A program made the position numbers and the translations under genes. From positions 138,828,332 to 138,892,331 of the forward strand of contig NC_134710.1 in the NCBI RefSeq assembly GCF_043290135.1: a DNA stretch of 64,000 bases, written 5' to 3'. Source of the DNA: Rhipicephalus microplus. Lineage: Eukaryota; Arthropoda; Arachnida; Ixodida; Ixodidae. Below, piece by piece: positions 10,688 to 21,146 of this stretch. Numbering within the stretch: position 1 is the first letter of the stretch; each line of letters begins with the position of its first letter. Below the pieces are notes generated by a model, which saw nothing but the letters and a program-made list of their open reading frames with translations, searched no databases and was not told the DNA's origin.

Positions 10688-13600
10688 TTAAAATGTTTTT
10701 ATCGTCGATAGTAATTCGACGCGCGGCAACCATTCTGGGGGGAATTCCTCCAACTTTTGTTCATCCACAAAATTTCTTATATACTCTTTGAAGTACTGGG
10801 TGGGTGCTCGTGCATCTACATCAAAGTGCATGGCTGCCATCCTGGATTTCCAAATGCTATGAAGAGCCATAAGCATTATCATATCATATGGGGTACCATC
10901 GTCACTTTGTATTTGCAAATAGCGGATGCCATATGCATCAATGGGGAAATCTTTTTTGATCGTGCGCTGGAGCACGTCCCAAAGAAAAACAGCATCCCCG
11001 CAGTCAATGAATACATGCTCAATTGTCTCCTCCTTTCTGCATATTATGCAATGCGTGCCCCAAGGAACGTAAAACCCCTTTGCAGCCATCCAGGTTTTGA
11101 CGGTCAGCGTACCGGTATGTAATTTAAAAAAGAAATTCTTAGCACCTGGCGATATTTTCATCGCCTTGACGCGCTTTAGTACAGTGTGGCCATGGCATAC
11201 ATTGTAAAGGGACCGATACAAAGGCACTGGTAAAAACATATCACGTAGGTCCTTGTACAACTTTCTTCGTCGGACTTGACTCAAGTATTCAAGTGAAAAC
11301 CGCACTGACAGAAACCTACAAGAAAGTACAACTTCGCGGAGAAAGCCATAAACACCACCAGGTACGCTGCAGGTTGATACAACCATGTTAGGCAAGTGTT
11401 GCCCCAGGCGAAGTTGACAGACAGTGCGAAGGAATGGGTTGTCGACATCTCTAAAGAAACAAAATCGATTGACTACCTGTCTTAAAAACAAATGCGACAA
11501 GCCGAGTCCTCCATTTCGCACTCGAAGAAATAAATTGGTCCGACTCGATCTTTCCCAAGACGATTCCCACACAAAGACAGCGAACACACGGTGAAATTTT
11601 TGGATGTTTACCCTTGAACAATGTAAGACTTGTAAGATATACCAAATTTTACTCACTAAGAATATGTTGCAAATTGTGGCTTTAGAAAACATAGACCAAT
11701 TCCAGCCATTCCACTTGTTCACTCTTTCCCGCAGGTTATCCACTTGGCTCCTCCAGTACGAGTCGCTGTCTTTGTAGCATTCGAGGGGGGCACCCAAGTA
11801 TTTCACCGGTGTCGTAACAAACCTTATGCTGGCAAAACTGTCAGGGGTTTCTGCCCAGTCACCGTGCCAAAAGCCAAGGCATTTTCCCCAGTTTACAGCG
11901 CTGCCACTTGCAACACAGAAGTTAGTAACGCCTTTGACAGCATCTGCTATGCTGTCAGAGTCCGCGCAAAAAATGGCAATATCGTCGGCATACGCCAACA
12001 GTCGGACTTCAACCTCGTGCAGCTTAAACCCACGAACACAGTCATTCTTTATGACACTCAAACAAAAGGACTCTATGTACAAACAAAACAATAGTGGTGA
12101 GAGAGGACAACCCTGACGGACCGAACGCTTGACTGGGATGCGCTTCCCCACCACCTTGTTAACGATTAGCCGCGTTGAGCAGTCTCGGTACGCCATGACA
12201 ACCCCCTCTTTGATTATTTTCCCTAAATTCACATAATCTAGGATGCACAGCAGAATTTCATGAGGCACCCTGTCAAAAGCCTTCTCGAGGTCGATTTGCA
12301 ACATTGCGACTCGCGCACCAATAGCGTCGCAACATTCGAGGATGCTCCGGGCTGCGTGTATATTCGTGAGGATAGTTCGACCTTTAATGCCGCACGTCTG
12401 ATGCGGCCCCACGAGCTCCGTAATGACTGTTTGCAACCTTTTAGCTAGGATTTTCATGAATATCTTGTAATCTCCATTAGTGAGGCAGATTGGGCGGTAA
12501 GAATTTACTTTGCGCAGTGCAACGGGGTCTTCCGATTTTGGTATAAGAACAGTGTGAGATGATGAAAAGGACGGGGGTAATATTTTCAGCTCGAATGCCT
12601 CATTATAAACGTCGGCTAAGACTGGTGTTATTTCATACTTGAAACACTTATAAAAGGCGGAAGTAAGGCCATCAGGGCCAGGCGATTTCCCGGGATGCAT
12701 ACTTTCAATAGCACTGTTAACTTCCTCTTCCGAAATGGGTTCCTCCAATAATTCTTTTGCATTATTGTCAAGCTTCGGCATCAGCGGTAAAAAATCTTTT
12801 TTAAAACGATCGACATCAACTGAGCTGGCGGCGAATAAACCATGGAAGTGCTCAAAGAAAGCACGCTCGATAACATCTGCGACATCGCTGACCTCACCCT
12901 CGTGTTCAATTTCTGTTATCTGATTACGACGCGCATGCCACTTTTCTGAGCCCAACGCCCTTTTTGACGGTGCTTCTGCCGTTATCAGTCGCACGGCTCT
13001 TGCCCGAACCATAGCACCGCGGTATCTTTCGACATCGAACCGCTCAATTTTACTTTTCAACGCGCGAATATCTTCAAGAAACATGCCGGGCATTCTACAT
13101 TCTTCGAGGAGCAATTTTTCCAGGTTTCTGCGCATGAGCTTTTCTTCTGCTCCTTTTTCTCTACTTATAGCGCTCGAGCGTTCCAAAGCCTTCAATTTAA
13201 CGACCTGCTTGAAGTTCTCCCATTTTTCTCTAAACGTCTTTTTACTGCGAACTTTCATTTTTTCAACTTCCGTCATTACTTCCTCCATAAATTTTTCATC
13301 ACTCAGCAGATTCGAATTCAATTTCCATAGTTGCCACTCGAAGGCCCTTTTCATTTCTTTCGTGCTAGCTACTACAAAGCTAACCAAGCAGTGGTCACTA
13401 AATGAAACGGCGTTAACACGGTATGCCTTGCAAATCGGTACCAATTCTACACTCACGTACGCCCTATCTAGTCGGGCATGGCTGGCTGCCTGAAAGTGGG
13501 TGTACTGCATAGTCCGGCCACCACCGAGACATTCAGCCACATCCTCCAAACCATGTTCTCTTACCATATCGCTTAAGACAGCCGTACTTGCATCCCTGTA

Positions 13601-14086
13601 AGGTCGTTCGCTAGTTTTGTCTTTGGCTGAAAGGACGCAGTTGAAATCGCCAATAATGATTAGAAGCCTATTACATTTGGTATACTGCTTCAGTTGTTCG
13701 AAAAATATGCGTCTTTCGTCAGTGACAGTCGGTGCGTACAAGCATATTACGCGCCATTCCAATCCCGAAAACAAAAGATCACAAACAATGAGCCGACCAG
13801 ACGGACATGACGTTGACGCTTCTACTTTAGCACCCAGACTCTGTCTGACGAACAAAACGCAACCAGAAGTCCCTATGGCATGGCTAACTACAACAGAATA
13901 CCGCGGCAAGAATTGGCGCACCATGCCCCCAGTTTCATCGTCACCATGGACTTTAGTCTCTTGGACTGCCAGTATGTCAAGGTCGAGGTCACTTACTAGC
14001 CGATAAAGTTGACATTGTTTTCTCCGTGAGGCCAGGCCACGCACATTTAAAGTGGCCACACGGATTGAATTTTCTATTTGCACCAT
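10688..14086 (-). CDS. ORF2: APE endonuclease / reverse transcriptase (element 1)
   Basis: This 1132-residue protein should nick the 5S target and copy the element RNA onto it by target-primed reverse transcription. The N-terminal apurinic-like endonuclease (about residues 8-235) shows NVRG (14-17), QETK (42-45), GDFN (146-149) and SDH (230-232), which supply the expected catalytic Asn, Glu, Asp and His. The reverse transcriptase (about 450-800) shows NSYRPICLTN (528-537), QIDLEKAFD (597-605), RQGCPLSP (657-664) and YADD (699-702). A C-terminal knuckle C-x2-C-x7-H-x4-C uses C1013, C1016, H1024 and C1029. The start is the first ATG, eight residues before the endonuclease core. The frame is open throughout, and the length is usual for Tx1/L1-like ORF2. 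It follows ORF1 by 83 nt and probably depends on reinitiation or a similar mechanism. Confidence 0.95.
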   Translation of the reverse strand: MVQIENSIRVATLNVRGLASRRKQCQLYRLVSDLDLDILAVQETKVHGDDETGGMVRQFLPRYSVVVSHAIGTSGCVLFVRQSLGAKVEASTSCPSGRLIVCDLLFSGLEWRVICLYAPTVTDERRIFFEQLKQYTKCNRLLIIIGDFNCVLSAKDKTSERPYRDASTAVLSDMVREHGLEDVAECLGGGRTMQYTHFQAASHARLDRAYVSVELVPICKAYRVNAVSFSDHCLVSFVVASTKEMKRAFEWQLWKLNSNLLSDEKFMEEVMTEVEKMKVRSKKTFREKWENFKQVVKLKALERSSAISREKGAEEKLMRRNLEKLLLEECRMPGMFLEDIRALKSKIERFDVERYRGAMVRARAVRLITAEAPSKRALGSEKWHARRNQITEIEHEGEVSDVADVIERAFFEHFHGLFAASSVDVDRFKKDFLPLMPKLDNNAKELLEEPISEEEVNSAIESMHPGKSPGPDGLTSAFYKCFKYEITPVLADVYNEAFELKILPPSFSSSHTVLIPKSEDPVALRKVNSYRPICLTNGDYKIFMKILAKRLQTVITELVGPHQTCGIKGRTILTNIHAARSILECCDAIGARVAMLQIDLEKAFDRVPHEILLCILDYVNLGKIIKEGVVMAYRDCSTRLIVNKVVGKRIPVKRSVRQGCPLSPLLFCLYIESFCLSVIKNDCVRGFKLHEVEVRLLAYADDIAIFCADSDSIADAVKGVTNFCVASGSAVNWGKCLGFWHGDWAETPDSFASIRFVTTPVKYLGAPLECYKDSDSYWRSQVDNLRERVNKWNGWNWSMFSKATICNIFLVSKIWYILQVLHCSRVNIQKFHRVFAVFVWESSWERSSRTNLFLRVRNGGLGLSHLFLRQVVNRFCFFRDVDNPFLRTVCQLRLGQHLPNMVVSTCSVPGGVYGFLREVVLSCRFLSVRFSLEYLSQVRRRKLYKDLRDMFLPVPLYRSLYNVCHGHTVLKRVKAMKISPGAKNFFFKLHTGTLTVKTWMAAKGFYVPWGTHCIICRKEETIEHVFIDCGDAVFLWDVLQRTIKKDFPIDAYGIRYLQIQSDDGTPYDMIMLMALHSIWKSRMAAMHFDVDARAPTQYFKEYIRNFVDEQKLEEFPPEWLPRVELLSTIKTF

Positions 14087-14111
14087 TGTAAGGCTACGAA
14101 AAACCCAGGGG

Positions 14112-14125
14112 CATGGCGCTTACCT
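14112..14125 (-). promoter_or_regulatory. Conserved inter-ORF motif (element 1)
   Basis: In the gap between ORF1 and ORF2 the minus strand reads AGGTAAGCGCCATG. The same 14 bases occur between the ORFs of the diverged element 3 (42579-42592). It combines a splice-donor-like AG/GTAAGC with an ATG. Here that ATG opens only a six-codon reading frame; in element 3 it is in frame with ORF2. A role in ORF2 translation or RNA processing is a guess. Confidence 0.45.
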
Positions 14126-14169
14126 TACAACTGCAATTCCTTCCTGAACGCCTTGTCCCAGTACAGTCC

Positions 14170-15363
14170 TTAAGTTGGCGAAGGCGGCGTTTCCGCCGTC
14201 TTGCGCTCCGACGAAATGTTTGGCCGTGGCCGGATGGTAGGCCGCCGAGCGGGAGCCGTCTTGGCGGGTGGTTCGTCCGGCGAGGCAGCAGTGGTGCCCT
14301 TGTCTTTTTTCCCTTCGTCACGGGGACGCTTCCCCGTCACAGTGCCACTGTCGCTTTCAATCCCAGTCATCGGTTCAGCCTCGGAGGGGGTCTCGTCTGC
14401 TGAGCCAAGACACGTGTCGCCGGTGCTGCTTGCATCCACCTTTTCACTACTCTCGCCTACGCCTTCATATGGAAGCCCGGCGTCGGGCTTACCTGGTGCT
14501 TCACACACGCCCTCTTCTTGACGGCATGACGACCCATCTTCCACAGCACAGCTCGGGTTAACTCCTGCTGTTTCTTCCGAGTCTGCTTCGTCCATGAGGT
14601 GCTCCAGTGCATCACTTTCCTGCGCTGGTCCAGTCACACTGGCATATGTCTTCGCGCAGTCGGCGTCTTCGTGGCCGAAGCGGCGACAACGACTGCAGCG
14701 GGGTACTCGGCAGTCGCGACGTATGTGACCGGTACTCTTGCACCGTAGGCACAATGGTGCACGGCCTGGAACGACAACGAGAGTCAGCTCTCCGGCAATC
14801 TTGAGCTGGTGCGGAATGTCATCCACCTTGACGTCGGAGTGCAGCTTTAGTCCCACAGACCGCGTCGTTGAGCCCTTTTCTGTGATGCCCGGAGCTCGCC
14901 ACTTCTCCCGTTTCACTTCGAACACTTTCCCATAGGGAGTCAAGGCAACACGCACGTCTTCGTCGGTCACGCCGTGCAGCAACCAGTGAAGCTTCAAGCG
15001 AACCTCGCGGTTATTTGGGTCAATGAGCAAACATGGGCGATCCTTTACCTTCACATCGACGGCGGAGAGCAACTTCCGAGCAGCCTCAGCACTCGTCAGT
15101 GTCACAGCCCATACGTGGTTCATTTGATACGCCCCCAACGCCAAAACGTCGTCGAGCGCACCAAGCTTGGCCAAAGTGTCCCGGTAATCTTCGACGCGGT
15201 AAGGCCGGGCTCTCGGGTCACCATGCATGAAAACGGTATTCGCAGCGATGCGTCCGGAAGGCAGATTGGGCAAAATCACCTGATAATCGTCGGCGCTAGG
15301 CGCAAGAACCCTGTCACCGCGGCCCGGTCGGGCCGCTGATACCGCTCCGTCGGAGCCGAACAT
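14170..15363 (-). CDS. ORF1: gag-like CCHC nucleic-acid-binding protein (element 1)
   Basis: This 397-residue protein probably coats element RNA in the retrotransposition particle. An RRM-like region (about residues 80-180) includes LHWLLHGVTDEDVRVALTPY, similar to ORF1/ZCCHC-type gag proteins of Tx1-like elements. Two zinc knuckles follow: C205-x2-C208-x4-H213-x4-C218 and C223-x2-C226-x4-H231-x4-C236. The C-terminal third is acidic and low in complexity, then ends in a basic Pro/Arg motif (PPAKTA, RPTIRPRPN) that is also present in element 3. I chose the ATG at 15363 because the element 3 protein aligns from the equivalent Met (MFGSDG versus MCSDG). The frame stays open upstream through the 5' leader into 5S sequence as far as 15450. 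Confidence 0.9.
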   Translation of the reverse strand: MFGSDGAVSAARPGRGDRVLAPSADDYQVILPNLPSGRIAANTVFMHGDPRARPYRVEDYRDTLAKLGALDDVLALGAYQMNHVWAVTLTSAEAARKLLSAVDVKVKDRPCLLIDPNNREVRLKLHWLLHGVTDEDVRVALTPYGKVFEVKREKWRAPGITEKGSTTRSVGLKLHSDVKVDDIPHQLKIAGELTLVVVPGRAPLCLRCKSTGHIRRDCRVPRCSRCRRFGHEDADCAKTYASVTGPAQESDALEHLMDEADSEETAGVNPSCAVEDGSSCRQEEGVCEAPGKPDAGLPYEGVGESSEKVDASSTGDTCLGSADETPSEAEPMTGIESDSGTVTGKRPRDEGKKDKGTTAASPDEPPAKTAPARRPTIRPRPNISSERKTAETPPSPT

Positions 15364-15399
15364 TCCGCGACCGTATCGCTCGAAAGCTGGAAGTGGAAT

Positions 15400-15423
15400 C
15401 GCATTCAGCATGGTATGGCCGAT
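15400..15423. repeat. Target-site duplication, element 1, 5' copy
   Basis: Identical to 10544-10567; marks the 5' end of element 1. Confidence 0.95.
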
Positions 15424-15426
15424 GGC
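15400..15426 (-). pseudogene. 5S gene split by element 1: 5' stub (nt 1-27)
   Basis: The first 27 nt of the 5S gene, still attached to their normal upstream TATA-like region but without the internal control region. Confidence 0.95.
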
Positions 15427-16126
15427 GAAAATCGACATTTTACAACACAATCTATAACGAACTGCAAGCGATTTCTATCTTTTCAAGTTACCGTTAACGG
15501 CTTATGCAGCGTGTTATATTATCCTGGTAAAAAACTTCGAAGGTACGTGACAATAATGTCTGTTGTTCTCCGGCAGAGAGCTTGCTCTGTTCCTTCGCTG
15601 GGGCGCACCAGCACGGGCGCACCAACGTTCACGCACAGCTCTGTGTGCAATTGCGGGCCGCCGCCACCGGCCATGCTCGTAAGTCATTTTCTGTAACTTA
15701 ACGAACGTCTGTTGCGTCGGCTTTTATAACTGAGTGGCACACGAGGGACCGACATAAAGCAGGAATATTGGAATGCCCATTAATGCTATTGTAACCTGCC
15801 ACGGTGGTCTCGTGGCAAAGGCACTCGGATGCTGACCCGCAAGTCACGCCCCCCCCCCCCACCCCCGCCCTGTTCCTTCTTTGAACAAAAATAAAAGAAA
15901 AGATAAAGGAATGATGAGAAAAAAAAAATAGAGTATGTCACGCGCACTGGGTGCAACATTTAAACACATGTGCGCACGCATCAAATTTTGATTGCCTATA
16001 TACGTAAGGTCATGTGCGCGATTGATACGGGCAACCAAACACGTCGCAAAATTAAACAACTCTCTCCTTCTCCCTACGTTCCTTCTCTGCAATAAAAAAG
16101 AGAAATTTCGAAAAGTAAAAGAAGGT

Positions 16127-16244
16127 GCCATCAGCACTCGGTGTTCCCAGGTGGTCTCCCTCCCAAGTACTGACCGAGCCCAATGCTGCTTAGCTTCGGT
16201 GATCGGACGAGAACCGGCGCATTCAGCATGGTATGGCTGATGGC
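16127..16244 (-). rRNA. 5S ribosomal RNA gene
   Basis: G7 to A in helix I, shared with the copy at 4735; the 5' flank carries the -6 variant. Confidence 0.96.
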
Positions 16245-16943
16245 GAAAAACGACATTTTACAACACAATCTATAACGAACTGCAAGCGATTTCTATCTTT
16301 TCAAGTTACCGTTAACGGCTTATGCAGCGTGTTATATTATCCTGGTAAAAAACTTCGAAGGTACGTGAAAATAATGTCTGTTGTTCTCCGGCAGAGAGCT
16401 TGCTCTGTTCCTCCGCTGGGGCGCACCAGCACGGGCGCACCAACGTTCACGCACAGCTCTGTGTGCAATTGCGGGCCGCCGCCACCGGCCATGCTCGTAA
16501 GTCATTTTCTGTAACTTAACGAACGTCTGTTGCGTCGGCTTTTATAACTGAGTGGCACACGAGGGACCGACATAAAGCAGGAATATTGGAATGCCCATTA
16601 ATGCTATTGTAACCTGCCACGGTGGTCTCGTGGCAAAGGCACTCGGATGCTGACCCGCAAGTCACGCCCCCCCCCCCACCCCCGCCCTGTTCCTTCTTTG
16701 AACAAAAATAAAAGAAAAGATAAAGGAAGGATGAGAAAAAAAAAATAGAGTATGTCACGCGCACTGGGTGCAACATTTAAACACATGTGCGCACGCATCA
16801 AATTTTGATTGCCTATATACGTAAGGTCATGTGCGCGATTGATACGGGCAACCAAACACGTCGCAAAATTAAACAACTCTCTCCTTCTCCCTACGTTCCT
16901 TCTCTGCAATAAAAAAGAGAAATTTCGAAAAGTAAAAGAAGGT

Positions 16944-17061
16944 GCCATCAGCACTCGGTGTTCCCAGGTGGTCTCCCTCCCAAGTACTGACCGAGCCCAA
17001 TGCTGCTTAGCTTCGGTGATCGGACGAGAACCGGCGCATTCAGCATGGTATGGCCGATGGC
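16944..17061 (-). rRNA. 5S ribosomal RNA gene
   Basis: No difference from the reference copy noticed. Confidence 0.97.
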
Positions 17062-17758
17062 GAAAATCGACATTTTACAACACAATCTATAACGAACTGC
17101 AAGCGATTTCTATCTTTTCAAGTTACCGTTAACGGCTTATGCAGCGTGTTATATTATCCTGGTAAAAAACTTCGAAGGTACGTGACAATAATGTCTGTTG
17201 TTCTCCGGCAGAGAGCTTGCTCTGTTCCTTCGCTGGGGCGCACCAGCACGGGCGCACCAACGTTCACGCACAGCTCTGTGTGCAATTGCGGGCCGCCGCC
17301 ACCGGCCATGCTCGTAAGTCATTTTCTGTAACTTAACGAACGTCTGTTGCGTCGGCTTTTATAACTGAGTGGCACACGAGGGACCGACATAAAGCAGGAA
17401 TATTGGAATGCCCATTAATGCTATTGTAACCTGCCACGGTGGTCTCGTGGCAAAGGCACTCGGATGCTGACCCGCAAGTCACGCCCCCCCCCCACCCCCG
17501 CCCTGTTCCTTCTTTGAACAAAAATAAAAGAAAAGATAAAGGAAGGATGAGAAAAAAAAATAGAGTATGTCACGCGCACTGGGTGCAACATTTAAACACA
17601 TGTGCGCACGCATCAAATTTTGATTGCCTATATACGTAAGGTCATGTGCGCGATTGATACGGGCAACCAAACACGTCGCAAAATTAAACAACTCTCTCCT
17701 TCTCCCTACGTTCCTTCTCTGCAATAAAAAAGAGAAATTTCGAAAAGTAAAAGAAGGT

Positions 17759-17876
17759 GCCATCAGCACTCGGTGTTCCCAGGTGGTCTCCCTCCCAAGT
17801 ACTGACCGAGCCCAATGCTGCTTAGCTTCGGTGATCGGACGAGAACCGGCGCATTCAGCATGGTATGGCCGATGGC
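17759..17876 (-). rRNA. 5S ribosomal RNA gene
   Basis: No difference from the reference copy noticed. Confidence 0.97.
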
Positions 17877-18578
17877 GAAAATCGACATTTTACAACACAA
17901 TCTATAACGAACTGCAAGCGATTTCTATCTTTTCAAGTTACCGTTAACGGCTTATGCAGCGTGTTATATTATCCTGGTAAAAAACTTCGAAGGTACGTGA
18001 CAATAATGTCTGTTGTTTTCCGGCAGAGAGCTTGCTCTGTTCCTTCGCTGGGGCGCACCAGCACGGGCGCACCAACGTTCACGCACAGCTCTGTGTGCAA
18101 TTGCGGGCCGCCGCCACCGGCCATGCTCGTAAGTCATTTTCTGTAACTTAACGAACGTCTGTTGCGTCGGCTTTTATAACTGAGTGGCACACGAGGGACC
18201 GACATAAAGCAGGAATATTGGAATGCCCATTAATGCTATTGTAACCTGCCACGGTGGTCTCGTGGCAAAGGCACTCGGATGCTGACCCGCAAGTCACGCC
18301 CCCCCCCCCCCCCACCCCCGCCCTGTTCCTTCTTTGAACAAAAATAAAAGAAAAGATAAAGGAAGGATGAGAAAAAAAAATAGAGTATGTCACGCGCACT
18401 GGGTGCAACATTTAAACACATGTGCGCACGCATCAAATTTTGATTGCCTATATACGTAAGGTCATGTGCGCGATTGATACGGGCAACCAAACACGTCGCA
18501 AAATTAAACAACTCTCTCCTTCTCCCTACGTTCCTTCTCTGCAATAAAAAAGAGAAATTTCGAAAAGTAAAAGAAGGT

Positions 18579-18696
18579 GCCATCAGCACTCGGTGTTCCC
18601 AGGTGGTCTCCCTCCCAAGTACTGACCGAGCCCAATGCTGCTTAGCTTCGGTGATCGGACGAGAACCGGCGCATTCAGCATGGTATGGCCGATGGC
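18579..18696 (-). rRNA. 5S ribosomal RNA gene
   Basis: Gene matches the reference; the 5' flank has a private A-to-G change (plus strand) at 18717. Confidence 0.97.
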
Positions 18697-19394
18697 GAAA
18701 ATCGACATTTTACAACGCAATCTATAACGAACTGCAAGCGATTTCTATCTTTTCAAGTTACCGTTAACGGCTTATGCAGCGTGTTATATTATCCTGGTAA
18801 AAAACTTCGAAGGTACGTGACAATAATGTCTGTTGTTCTCCGGCAGAGAGCTTGCTCTGTTCCTTCGCTGGGGCGCACCAGCACGGGCGCACCAACGTTC
18901 ACGCACAGCTCTGTGTGCAATTGCGGGCCGCCGCCACCGGCCATGCTCGTAAGTAATTTTCTGTAACTTAACGAACGTCTGTTGCGTCGGCTTTTATAAC
19001 TGAGTGGCACACGAGGGACCGACATAAAGCAGGAATATTGGAATGCCCATTAATGCTATTGTAACCTGCCACGGTGGTCTCGTGGCAAAGGCACTCGGAT
19101 GCTGACCCGCAAGTCACGCCCTCCCCCCCACCCCCGCCCTGTTCCTTCTTTGAACAAAAATAAAAGAAAAGATAAAGGAAGGATGAGAAAAAAAAATAGA
19201 GTATGTCACGCGCACTGGGTGCAACATTTAAACACATGTGCGCACGCATCAAATTTTGATTGCCTATATACGTAAGGTCATGTGCGCGATTGATACGGGC
19301 AACCAAACACGTCGCAAAATTAAACAACTCTCTCCTTCTCCCTACGTTCCTTCTCTGCAATAAAAAAGAGAAATTTCGAAAAGTAAAAGAAGGT

Positions 19395-19512
19395 GCCATC
19401 AGCACTCGGTGTTCCCAGGTGGTCTCCCTCCCAAGTACTGACCGAGCCCAATGCTGCTTAGCTTCGGTGATCGGACGAGAACCGGCGCATTCAGCATGGT
19501 ATGGCCGATGGC
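19395..19512 (-). rRNA. 5S ribosomal RNA gene
   Basis: Gene matches the reference; the adjacent spacer has the T-interrupted poly-C tract near 19122. Confidence 0.97.
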
Positions 19513-20211
19513 GAAAATCGACATTTTACAACACAATCTATAACGAACTGCAAGCGATTTCTATCTTTTCAAGTTACCGTTAACGGCTTATGCAGCGTGT
19601 TATATTATCCTGGTAAAAAACTTCGAAGGTACGTGACAATAATGTCTGTTGTTCTCCGGCAGAGAGCTTGCTCTGTTCCTTCGCTGGGGCGCACCAGCAC
19701 GGGCGCACCAACGTTCACGCACAGCTCTGTGTGCAATTGCGGGCCGCCGCCACCGGCCATGCTCGTAAGTCATTTTCTGTAACTTAACGAACGTCTGTTG
19801 CGTCGGCTTTTATAACTGAGTGGCACACGAGGGACCGACATAAAGCAGGAATATTGGAATGCCCATTAATGCTATTGTAACCTGCCACGGTGGTCTCGTG
19901 GCAAAGGCACTCGGATGCTGACCCGCAAGTCACGCCCCCCCCCCCCACCCCCGCCCTGTTCCTTCTTTGAACAAAAATAAAAGAAAAGATAAAGGAAGGA
20001 TGAGAAAAAAAAATAGAGTATGTCACGCGCACTGGGTGCAACATTTAAACACATGTGCGCACGCATCAAATTTTGATTGCCTATATACGTAAGGTCATGT
20101 GCGCGATTGATACGGGCAACCAAACACGTCGCAAAATTAAACAACTCTCTCCTTCTCCCTACGTTCCTTCTCTGCAATAAAAAAGAGAAATTTCGAAAAG
20201 TAAAAGAAGGT

Positions 20212-20329
20212 GCCATCAGCACTCGGTGTTCCCAGGTGGTCTCCCTCCCAAGTACTGACCGAGCCCAATGCTGCTTAGCTTCGGTGATCGGACGAGAACC
20301 GGCGCATTCAGCATGGTATGGCCGATGGC
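20212..20329 (-). rRNA. 5S ribosomal RNA gene
   Basis: Gene matches the reference; the 5' flank carries the -6 variant. Confidence 0.97.
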
Positions 20330-21028
20330 GAAAAACGACATTTTACAACACAATCTATAACGAACTGCAAGCGATTTCTATCTTTTCAAGTTACCGTTAA
20401 CGGCTTATGCAGCGTGTTATATTATCCTGGTAAAAAACTTCGAAGGTACGTGACAATAATGTCTGTTGTTCTCCGGCAGAGAGCTTGCTCTGTTCCTTCG
20501 CTGGGGCGCACCAGCACGGGCGCACCAACGTTCACGCACAGCTCTGTGTGCAATTGCGGGCCGCCGCCACCGGCCATGCTCGTAAGTCATTTTCTGTAAC
20601 TTAACGAACGTCTGTTGCGTCGGCTTTTATAACTGAGTGGCACACGAGGGACCGACATAAAGAAGGAATATTGGAATGCCCATTAATGCTATTGTAACCT
20701 GCCACGGTGGTCTCGTGGCAAAGGCACTCGGATGCTGACCCGCAAGTCACGCCCCCCCCCCCCACCCCCGCCCTGTTCCTTCTTTGAACAAAAATAAAAG
20801 AAAAGATAAAGGAAGGATGAGAAAAAAAAATAGAGTATGTCACGCGCACTGGGTGCAACATTTAAACACATGTGCGCACGCATCAAATTTTGATTGCCTA
20901 TATACGTAAGGTCATGTGCGCGATTGATACGGGCAACCAAACACGTCGCAAAATTAAACAACTCTCTCCTTCTCCCTACGTTCCTTCTCTGCAATAAAAA
21001 AGAGAAATTTCGAAAAGTAAAAGAAGGT

Positions 21029-21146
21029 GCCATCAGCACTCGGTGTTCCCAGGTGGTCTCCCTCCCAAGTACTGACCGAGCCCAATGCTGCTTAGCTTCG
21101 GTGATCGGACGAGAACCGGCGCATTCAGCATGGTATGGCCGATGGC
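21029..21146 (-). rRNA. 5S ribosomal RNA gene
   Basis: No difference from the reference copy noticed. Confidence 0.97.

Larger units (their letters stand above)
10568..15399 (-). mobile_element. Full-length 5S-specific non-LTR retrotransposon, family A (element 1)
   Basis: This LINE of about 4.83 kb lies inside a 5S gene in the same orientation as that gene. In order on the minus strand it has a 5' leader of about 36 nt, ORF1 (15363 to 14170), an 83-nt gap, ORF2 (14086 to 10688), a 3' UTR of about 100 nt, AATAAAG and a poly(A) run of 11-12. A 23-24 bp target duplication flanks it. There are no terminal repeats. A gag with CCHC knuckles plus APE endonuclease, RT and a C-terminal CCHC points to the L1/Tx1 group, which includes elements specific for multicopy RNA genes. 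Both ORFs are open, so the copy could be active or recently active. Family assignment is by domain layout and target only. Confidence 0.93.

Noticed and set aside
11744..13493. Plus-strand ORFs of 60-136 residues inside the retrotransposons
   Set aside because: They are antisense shadows of ORF2 with no recognisable domain; the minus-strand frames carry the endonuclease and RT motifs.
14094..14321. Minus-strand 75-residue ORF overlapping the end of ORF1
   Set aside because: It is an out-of-frame reading of the GC-rich ORF1 tail, with no counterpart I could see in element 3.
10568..15399. R1/R2-type rDNA element or retrovirus-like element
   Set aside because: R2 has a single ORF with a restriction-like endonuclease, R1 targets 28S, and there are no LTRs, protease or integrase. 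Two ORFs with APE, RT and a CCHC knuckle in a 5S target fit Tx1/L1-like LINEs better.
15415..15696. Intact 5S gene at the right edge of element 1 (likewise at 37363 and 43947)
   Set aside because: Only the first 20-27 nt of 5S are present there; the rest lies on the other side of the element.
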